A DNA stretch of 46,609 nt from Streptomyces dysideae (GTDB taxonomy: Bacteria; Actinomycetota; Actinomycetes; Streptomycetales; Streptomycetaceae): contig NZ_KQ949127.1 of assembly GCF_001514305.1 (NCBI RefSeq), forward strand, positions 5,712 to 52,320, written 5' to 3'. Numbering within the stretch: the first letter of the stretch is position 1; each line of letters opens with the position of its first letter. The notes beneath the pieces are model-generated. The model ran no database searches and had not been told where the DNA came from. It worked only from the letters and a program-made list of their open reading frames with translations. The position numbers and the translations under genes were made by a program. Below are positions 23,418 through 28,728 of the stretch, piece by piece.

Positions 23418-25067
23418 GTGCGCGGAGACGTGGAGTGGGACAGCATCCCGGGCCTGGTCCGGTCGGCGGCCGAACGGTACGCGGACGCCGAAGCGGTCGT
23501 GGAGGGCCGTACGCGCGTCTCGTACGCCGAACTGGGCGCCCGGGTGGAACGCGCTGCGGCGGCCTGCGTGGCGAACGGCGTGCGGGTGGGCGACCGGGTC
23601 GGGATCTGGGCGCCGAACTCGCTCGACTGGATCGTCTCGGCGCTCGGGGCGGTGTCGGCCGGGGCGGTGCTGGTGCCGCTGAACACAAGGTTCAAGGGGA
23701 GTGAGGCGGCCGACGTACTCCGCCGCAGCGGGGCGCGGCTGCTGTTCGTGACGGGAACGTTCCTGGGGACGTCGTACGTGGCGTCACTGCGGCGGGCGGC
23801 GGGGGAGGGGCCGGGCGCCGGACCGCTCCCCGGCCTGCCGTCGCTGGAGCAGGTGGTGGTGCTGTCGGACGACGCACCGGCGGACTTCCGCACGTGGAAG
23901 GACTTCCTGGCGAGCGGGGAGGGGGTGTCCGGCCGGGAGGTACGGTCGCGGTCGTCCCTGATCGACGGCTCGTCGCCGTCGGACATCATCTTCACGTCGG
24001 GCACGACGGGCCGCCCCAAGGGTGCGGTGATCACCCACGCGCAGACGCTCCGGGCGTACGAGATCTGGAGCGACCTGGCGGGCCTGACGCAGGGCGACCG
24101 CTACCTCATCGTGAACCCCTTCTTCCACACCTTCGGCTACAAGGCCGGCGTGATCGCCTGCCTCACGCGGGGCGCGACGATGATCCCGCAGCCGGTGTTC
24201 AACGTCGACACGGTGCTGGCGAACGTGGCGGCGGAGCGGGTGTCGGTCCTCCCCGGCCCGCCGACCCTCCTCCAGTCCCTCCTGGACCACCCGGCGAGAG
24301 ACGCCCACGACCTCTCGGCCCTCCGCCTGATGGTGACCGGCGCGGCGGTGGTACCGCTCCGCCTGGTGGAACGCCTGCGGGAGGAACTGCACGTCGACAC
24401 CGTCCTCACGGCATACGGCCTCTCGGAGGCCACCGGCATCGTCACGATGTGCCGCCACGGCGACGAGCCGACGGTGATCGCGTCGACGTCCGGGAGGGCC
24501 ATACCCGGCACGGAGGTGAGGGTGGCCGCACCGTCGGGGAAGCCGCTTGCCCCCGGCCGCGCGGGCGAGGTCCTGGTCCGTGGCTTCAACGTCATGCGGG
24601 GCTACTACGAGGACGAGACGGCCACGGCGGAGACGGTGACACCGGACGGCTGGCTGCGGACGGGGGACGTCGGCGTGCTGGACTCCGCCGGGAACCTCCG
24701 CATCACCGACCGCATCAAGGACATGTTCATCGTCGGCGGCTTCAACGCGTACCCGGCGGAGATAGAGCAGCTGCTGGGCCTGCATCCGGATGTCGCGGAC
24801 GTCGCGGTGATCGGCGTACCGGACGCGCGGCTGGGGGAGGTCGGGAAGGCGTACGTGGTGCGGCGGGCGGGGGCCGTGGTGACGGGCGACGACCTGATCG
24901 CCTGGGCTCGGCGGGAGATGGCGAACTACAAGGTGCCGCGGGTGGTGGAGTTCGTGGGGGAGCTGCCGCGGAACGCGAGCGGGAAGGTGGTGAAGGGGGC
25001 GCTGCGGGGGTGGGGGGGAGTCACCCATGAGGGTGAAGGGCTGGAAGCAGGACCTCACCCAGCGTGA
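23418..25067 (+). CDS. AMP-forming acyl-CoA ligase (FadD3-like)
   Basis: A 549-aa ANL-superfamily enzyme that activates a carboxylic acid as acyl-AMP and then acyl-CoA. The P-loop TSGTTGRPKGAV is near residue 195; the adenylate-binding YGLSEATG near 335; GWLRTGD near 413; the hinge DRIKDMFIVGGFNAYPAE near 432; and the catalytic Lys in NASGKVVKGAL near 530. GTG 23418 has GGAGG 6 nt upstream. The C-terminal tail after GALRGW reads through the start of a small antitoxin-like frame for 41 bp, so the original stop may have been lost. Confidence 0.87.
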   Translation: MRGDVEWDSIPGLVRSAAERYADAEAVVEGRTRVSYAELGARVERAAAACVANGVRVGDRVGIWAPNSLDWIVSALGAVSAGAVLVPLNTRFKGSEAADVLRRSGARLLFVTGTFLGTSYVASLRRAAGEGPGAGPLPGLPSLEQVVVLSDDAPADFRTWKDFLASGEGVSGREVRSRSSLIDGSSPSDIIFTSGTTGRPKGAVITHAQTLRAYEIWSDLAGLTQGDRYLIVNPFFHTFGYKAGVIACLTRGATMIPQPVFNVDTVLANVAAERVSVLPGPPTLLQSLLDHPARDAHDLSALRLMVTGAAVVPLRLVERLREELHVDTVLTAYGLSEATGIVTMCRHGDEPTVIASTSGRAIPGTEVRVAAPSGKPLAPGRAGEVLVRGFNVMRGYYEDETATAETVTPDGWLRTGDVGVLDSAGNLRITDRIKDMFIVGGFNAYPAEIEQLLGLHPDVADVAVIGVPDARLGEVGKAYVVRRAGAVVTGDDLIAWARREMANYKVPRVVEFVGELPRNASGKVVKGALRGWGGVTHEGEGLEAGPHPA

Positions 25068-25230
25068 CATCGCTGACTCCATGGGCGTCTCCACGCCCCG
25101 TCTCTCGGCCGTCGAACACGGAGAGATCGACCGCACGGAGGTCGCCACGCTGCGCTCCCTGGTCCGGGCTCTGGACGGGGAACTCCGCGTGGCGGCGGAC
25201 TTCGGGACACGCAGGCACACGGTCACCTGA
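25027..25230 (+). pseudogene. 5'-truncated XRE antitoxin-like gene
   Basis: The 67-residue frame contains the helix-turn-helix LTQRDIADSMGVSTPRLSAVEHG and the end LRSLVRALDGELRVAADFG, characteristic of XRE antitoxins that normally have about 30 more N-terminal residues and an upstream RelE-type toxin. Neither is present. The frame begins inside the end of the acyl-CoA ligase gene. It is probably a remnant joined by deletion, though expression as a short protein from ATG 25027 cannot be excluded. Confidence 0.55.
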
Positions 25231-25322
25231 GCAGCACTCGGCACGGCACTGCGGACGGCATGAACCCCACCCACGACCCTGATCTGTCCACCCGCTGCAC
25301 CACGCCCCCCCATCCCAAGGGG

Positions 25323-25400
25323 CAATTGGAGGATTTGTGCCACCATCGGGCCGTCCCATGTGGTCTTTTACGGCTCGAGGTGGCACAGATCCTCCAATTG
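25323..25400. repeat. Large inverted repeat between convergent genes
   Basis: Arms of 22 bp at 25323-25344 and 25379-25400 pair with a single mismatch; the outer end is CAATTGGAGGAT and the loop is 34 nt. It lies between the rightward ligase/XRE frame and the leftward DUF559 gene and could act as a bidirectional terminator or be a small mobile repeat. There is no T-run. The rest of 25231-25438 shows no gene. Confidence 0.7.
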
Positions 25401-25414
25401 CGGGGCTGGGACGA

Positions 25415-25438
25415 GGGAGGGAGGGAGGGAGGGAGGGG
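25415..25438 (+). repeat. GGGA tandem repeat, G-quadruplex-capable
   Basis: Five consecutive GGGA units followed by GGGG lie directly after the stop of the leftward gene at 25439. Four or more G-triplets with 1-nt loops can form a G-quadruplex on the plus strand. Function unknown. Confidence 0.6.
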
Positions 25439-26368
25439 CTAGGCAGCCAGGGTGGCTTGGATCTCCTGGAGTATTTGAGCAGGGTGATGGAAGACGACCT
25501 CCGCGGTGTAGCGCAGCAGAGTGCGTACCTCCGGGCACTGCAGGATCTGGTTGAAGCGGGTGACGTCCCGACGGTGGGCCTCGCGGGTGCCGTGGTAGGC
25601 GTACCCCTCGATCTCGACCGCCAGCCCCTCCTTCCGGAACAGGAAGTCGAGGAAGCGGCGGCCACCGCCGGGGACCTGGAGTTCGACCTGGGTTTCCGGG
25701 CGCAGGCCGGCGTCGAGCATGTGCAGGCGGGCGACCGTCTCCGCGGGGGAACCGGTGTGACGGTCGGCGAGTCCCAGCCAGCGCCTGGCACGGGCGGCTC
25801 CCCGGAACGGGGCTTCGAGTGCGACGGAGAGCGCTGCCGGGGCGGTGAGCGGGGCGCGACGTACGCCACCGACGTTGCGGTAGCCGAGCGCGGACTCGAC
25901 GGCCACGAGTGCGTCGTCCCGGGGCCCGGCACGCAGGAGGTCGGCGAGGGTGCGGGGGACGTCTGTGACTCGTAGCCCTGATCGCTGAACGACCTCGGTT
26001 TCGGCGAGGGGGATCCGGCGGACTCGCACGCCCGCGACAGCTTGTCGGAAGCTGAGCTCGGGGTCGATGAACTCGAGCTCCGGCAGCTGCTGGGCCCTGG
26101 TATCCGTGTTCAGGATCTCGATACGCCAGAGTCTGGCCGCCGAACGGTGACTCACGACGAGCTGCGGATTGACGAGCTGGGTGGCCTTGAGCTGCATGGC
26201 CAGGTCGACATTCCGCCCCGGTTCGGCCCAGGCGCCGCTCCGGACCTGCGTCCACCCCTCCGACCGCAGCCTCCGAAAGAGGAGGACCCGAGCCCACCCG
26301 GCCCCCAGGGCCCGCGAGGTGAGCAACACGCCCCCCTCGATCAACTCCCCCAACTTCGCTCGCTCCAC
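25439..26368 (-). CDS. AbiEi-like/DUF559 (VSR-type nuclease fold) protein
   Basis: A 309-aa protein. The N-terminal part (about residues 10-150) resembles the winged-helix/AbiEi-like region of actinobacterial antitoxin-type proteins, with LVVSHRSAARLW and LRVTDVPRTLADLLR. The C-terminal part (about 215-309) has the DUF559/very-short-patch-repair nuclease pattern RFLDFLFRKEGLAVEIEGYAYHG...RFNQIL. The D..FR...EI.G order fits the PD-(D/E)XK-like catalytic core. Its role, defence or repair, is not established. It stands alone between an inverted repeat and the DUF397 locus. Confidence 0.72.
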   Translation of the reverse strand: MERAKLGELIEGGVLLTSRALGAGWARVLLFRRLRSEGWTQVRSGAWAEPGRNVDLAMQLKATQLVNPQLVVSHRSAARLWRIEILNTDTRAQQLPELEFIDPELSFRQAVAGVRVRRIPLAETEVVQRSGLRVTDVPRTLADLLRAGPRDDALVAVESALGYRNVGGVRRAPLTAPAALSVALEAPFRGAARARRWLGLADRHTGSPAETVARLHMLDAGLRPETQVELQVPGGGRRFLDFLFRKEGLAVEIEGYAYHGTREAHRRDVTRFNQILQCPEVRTLLRYTAEVVFHHPAQILQEIQATLAA

Positions 26369-26452
26369 GCCACCACTGTCCCGGAGGAGCTGTCTTCCTG
26401 CTCGCCCCTGTGGATAACCAGTCGGCGGGTTTCGTGGTGGGGGAGTGCGGGT

Positions 26453-26656
26453 TCAGGCCTTCACGGAGGCGAGGAAAGCGGCCCAGGTGGAGGGCCGGAA
26501 GCGGAGTACGGGGCCTGCGCCGGCCTGCTTCGAGTCGCGGACCGGGACGGTGGCGGGGAGGTCGGGGGCGACCTCGACGCACTCGCCGCCGGTGCCGTTG
26601 CTGTAGCTGCTCTTGCGCCACTGGGCGGCGCCGAAGTCAATCTCGTGGCTTGCCAT
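26453..26656 (-). CDS. DUF397 protein
   Basis: A 67-aa protein with the standard DUF397 pattern: WRKSSYSNGTGGECVEVAP, VRDSK, and a C-terminal FRPSTWAAFLASVK. DUF397 proteins are encoded next to XRE/DUF5753 regulators throughout Streptomyces, as in the whiJ and bldB-associated loci, and act with them as a toxin-antitoxin-like or developmental switch. Its ATG at 26656 lies inside the end of the upstream XRE gene (20-bp overlap), so the two are coupled. Confidence 0.88.
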   Translation of the reverse strand: MASHEIDFGAAQWRKSSYSNGTGGECVEVAPDLPATVPVRDSKQAGAGPVLRFRPSTWAAFLASVKA

Positions 26657-27488
26657 TTCGATAGTCCTCTGCCGCAGCCTCGATCATCGACAGGGACGCC
26701 TCAGGCGGCATTGCGACGGCCCTGAGCAGATCGTACGACTCCCGGTACTGCTTCACGAGCGCCGGATAGTCGATGAGTTGGCCGCTGTGCAGGCTCTCGG
26801 TGTACACCACGGGAGGAGCGTCCGCGAAGGTCATGATCCTCGTCATCCCCATCATGAACGGGTGAGCGGCGGAGGTTTCCGGGACGATCTGCAGAAGGGA
26901 GTGCGTGGTCCGGATCACCCCCGCGATGTGCTCCAGCAGTTCCGCCATCTCCTCGGGGGGAAGGGCGGCGCGGCGGATCAGGGACTCGTCGAGGATCGCC
27001 CAGAACTTGGGCGGGTTCTCCGAGGTGAAGAGCTCGGCCCGTCCCATCCGGGCGCCCACCTTCTCCTCGACCTCCCTGTCCGAGGCTCGGGGCATGGCCG
27101 CTCGTACGATCGCCCGCGTGTAGGGCGCCGTCTGCAGCAGGCCGGGCACGATCATCGGTGCCCAGTCCTCGATCGTCTCCGCGTGCTGTTCCATCTCCGC
27201 CGCGTCCGCGAAGTACTCCGCGTGTCCCGACTGCCGTGCCTTCCGCGCGTCTTCACAGCGCCGTTCGAAAAACCCGTCCGTCCCCAGCACCTGGTCCACA
27301 TGCCGAGCCAGGTCCAGCGGCATGCGCCGCTCACCGCGCTCGATCTGGCTCAGAAAGGGGATGCCACGGAAGCTGCCGTCCGCCAGTTGCTCCAGCGTCA
27401 GACCCGCCAGCTCCCTCTTGTAGCGCAACTCGGCGCCGTAGAAGGAGGGGACGTTCGCCGATGCGTCGGGGTCCTTACGTGGGGGCAC
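26637..27488 (-). CDS. XRE-family regulator with DUF5753 domain (WhiJ-like)
   Basis: A 283-aa DNA-binding protein. The N-terminal XRE helix-turn-helix spans about residues 15-65 (ELRYKRELAGLTLEQLADGSF...FLSQIERGERRMP). The DUF5753 ligand-like domain follows, with EDWAPMIVPGLLQTAPYTRAIV near 107 and the central RIMTFADAPPVVYTES region. Start is GTG 27488, with a weak ribosome site. It is divergent from an ATPase gene, making the three-gene arrangement (regulator, DUF397, anti-sigma-like ATPase) that is repeated many times in Streptomyces chromosomes. Confidence 0.88.
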   Translation of the reverse strand: MPPRKDPDASANVPSFYGAELRYKRELAGLTLEQLADGSFRGIPFLSQIERGERRMPLDLARHVDQVLGTDGFFERRCEDARKARQSGHAEYFADAAEMEQHAETIEDWAPMIVPGLLQTAPYTRAIVRAAMPRASDREVEEKVGARMGRAELFTSENPPKFWAILDESLIRRAALPPEEMAELLEHIAGVIRTTHSLLQIVPETSAAHPFMMGMTRIMTFADAPPVVYTESLHSGQLIDYPALVKQYRESYDLLRAVAMPPEASLSMIEAAAEDYRNGKPRD

Positions 27489-27512
27489 AACTCATCACCG
27501 CCGTTTGCCAGT

Positions 27513-27581
27513 TGCGCTTGCGCAGTCGAATCTCCTTTTACGGTACGCAACATCACGCCACTGTGTGAGTGATTCGTCACA
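27513..27581. promoter_or_regulatory. Divergent promoter region with two inverted repeats
   Basis: TGCGC-TT-GCGCA (27513-27524) and TGTGA-N8-TCACA (27564-27581) lie between the XRE/DUF5753 gene and the ATPase gene. They are candidate binding sites of the XRE protein. Confidence 0.3.
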
Positions 27582-27605
27582 GAGCGCACAGGAAGGCGCC
27601 GCCTC

Positions 27606-28193
27606 ATGCACGACCCCCAGCCTCACACCGCCGTTTCCCACGCGGCTGACGTGGACCACTGCGTGACCGACCTCCGCACGGCCCTCGCCGCCCACGGCAT
27701 CACGCTCCCCTCCCTCCGCGCCGATCTGCCGAGCTTCGCGGGCACGTACGCACCCCCGGTCGGCCTCGTCGCGCTCGGCAACTGCAACACCGTGACGGCG
27801 CGCAAGCTCACGGCGGTGCTGCGGGGAGGCCTCGACCTCGGCCTCCTGGCCGTCCCCGAGGCGGTCCCCGATCTCCGCCGTGCGGTACGTCTGCATCTGG
27901 GGGCACCCTGCGCCGACGTCCAGCTGTGCGTCACCGAGCTCGTCGCCAACGTGATCCGGCATGTGGGGGAAGGGACGCCGGTCCGTGTGCGGGTGGCTCG
28001 CGTGGGCGGCGGCAGGGTCCGTGTCGAGGTCGGCGATCCGGATGCGCGAGCCCTGCCCGTGCTCCGGCACGCCACGGGTGACGACGAGGCCGGGCGGGGT
28101 ATCGCCCTGCTCGACGCGGTGGCGCTGCGATGGGGTGTGGAGCAGGCGGTGGTGGGCAAGACGGTGTGGTGCGAGCTGGCGGAGGCGGAGTGA
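27606..28193 (+). CDS. Anti-sigma-factor-like ATP-binding protein (GHKL/HATPase)
   Basis: A 195-aa protein whose C-terminal half is a GHKL ATPase domain of the SpoIIAB/RsbW type. The N-box is in CVTELVANVIRHVGEG near residue 105, G1 in EVGDPDARALP near 140, and G2 in GRGIALLDAVALRWG near 160. Such ATPases bind sigma factors or phosphorylate anti-anti-sigma proteins. The N-terminal 70 residues match no known domain. ATG 27606 is preceded by AGGAAGG. It is divergent from the XRE/DUF5753 gene with which it forms the classical locus. Confidence 0.82.
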   Translation: MHDPQPHTAVSHAADVDHCVTDLRTALAAHGITLPSLRADLPSFAGTYAPPVGLVALGNCNTVTARKLTAVLRGGLDLGLLAVPEAVPDLRRAVRLHLGAPCADVQLCVTELVANVIRHVGEGTPVRVRVARVGGGRVRVEVGDPDARALPVLRHATGDDEAGRGIALLDAVALRWGVEQAVVGKTVWCELAEAE

Positions 28194-28268
28194 GCGGTGA
28201 CAGCAGCGGCTCGCGCAGATCGGCGGGGAGTGCGCATCCGAGCTGTTCCTCGGCTCGCCCGACGTACT

Positions 28269-28307
28269 TCGGCCGCGGCGGCTCCCCCTCCGCGCCGCCG
28301 CGGCCGA
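28269..28307. terminator. Strong bidirectional hairpin downstream of afsS
   Basis: Perfect 14-bp arms (28269-28282 and 28294-28307, CGGCCGCGGCGGC type) with an 11-nt loop lie between the rightward ATPase gene and leftward afsS. It is a likely factor-independent terminator for both, without a clear U-tract. Confidence 0.6.
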
Positions 28308-28324
28308 TCCCCGTGCGAGAAGGC

Positions 28325-28498
28325 TTACTTCGTCGGCTTGAAGGGCTCCGACGTGGCGTGCATGTCCTTCGTCGTGATGGGCTCCGACGTGGCGTGCATG
28401 TCCTCCGTGGTCGCCTCGCCGTCGGCGGCCGCGGCCTCGGTGTCCGTCGTGCCGGTGGCGTGCATGTCCTGCGGCTTGATGACCGTCTCGTCGCTCAT
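28325..28498 (-). CDS. afsS: AfsS-like small repeat protein (sigma-like protein)
   Basis: A 57-aa hydrophilic protein with three copies of a DMHAT motif: QDMHATG, EDMHATSEP and KDMHATSEP. The last two belong to a 36-bp DNA tandem unit (28343-28368 and 28379-28404 are identical 26-mers). S. coelicolor AfsS, a 63-aa activator of secondary metabolism transcribed from an AfsR-dependent promoter, also has repeated T-x-x-D-x-H-A elements and is encoded just downstream of afsR on the same strand, as here. ATG 28498 has AAGGGGAGCAAGGAC upstream. A longer frame to 28591 is unlikely because it lacks signals. Confidence 0.75.
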   Translation of the reverse strand: MSDETVIKPQDMHATGTTDTEAAAADGEATTEDMHATSEPITTKDMHATSEPFKPTK

Positions 28499-28534
28499 GT
28501 CCTTGCTCCCCTTGGTGTCCGTCAGTGGATCGGC

Positions 28535-28578
28535 GAGGCCCGCCCGGTCATTCCCCCGAGGATGGCCGGGCGGGCCTC
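28535..28578 (-). promoter_or_regulatory. GC-rich hairpin in the afsS leader
   Basis: Perfect 13-bp arms (28535-28547 and 28566-28578, GAGGCCCGCCCGG type) with an 18-nt loop lie 37-80 bp upstream of the afsS ATG. They are downstream of the likely promoter, so the structure would be in the 5' leader and might attenuate transcription. It could also be the afsR terminator. Confidence 0.5.
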
Positions 28579-28657
28579 CTGGGCCGCTCACATTAGTTCG
28601 TCAGTGCGAGGGCCTTTTCCAGTGACCCGTCTGCCCCCCGACGCGACGGATCGACTG

Positions 28658-28696
28658 AGATAAGAGTGGCGTGAGGCGATAAACGAATGATGAACG
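28658..28696 (-). promoter_or_regulatory. afsS promoter with AfsR/PHO-like direct repeats
   Basis: On the minus strand, CGTTCATC (28696-28689) and CGTTTATC (28685-28678) are direct repeats with an exact 11-bp period, like PHO and AfsR boxes. A TTATCT -10-like hexamer (28663-28658) follows. In S. coelicolor, AfsR and PhoP compete for such repeats at the afsS promoter. Confidence 0.5.
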
Positions 28697-28728
28697 GCTC
28701 GGCAGAGCCCTCGCCCCCCCGCCCGCCG

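Noticed and set aside
28325..28591. AfsS-like protein as a RiPP precursor
   Set aside because: No modification enzyme or transporter is adjacent, and position downstream of afsR with D-x-H repeats fits AfsS.
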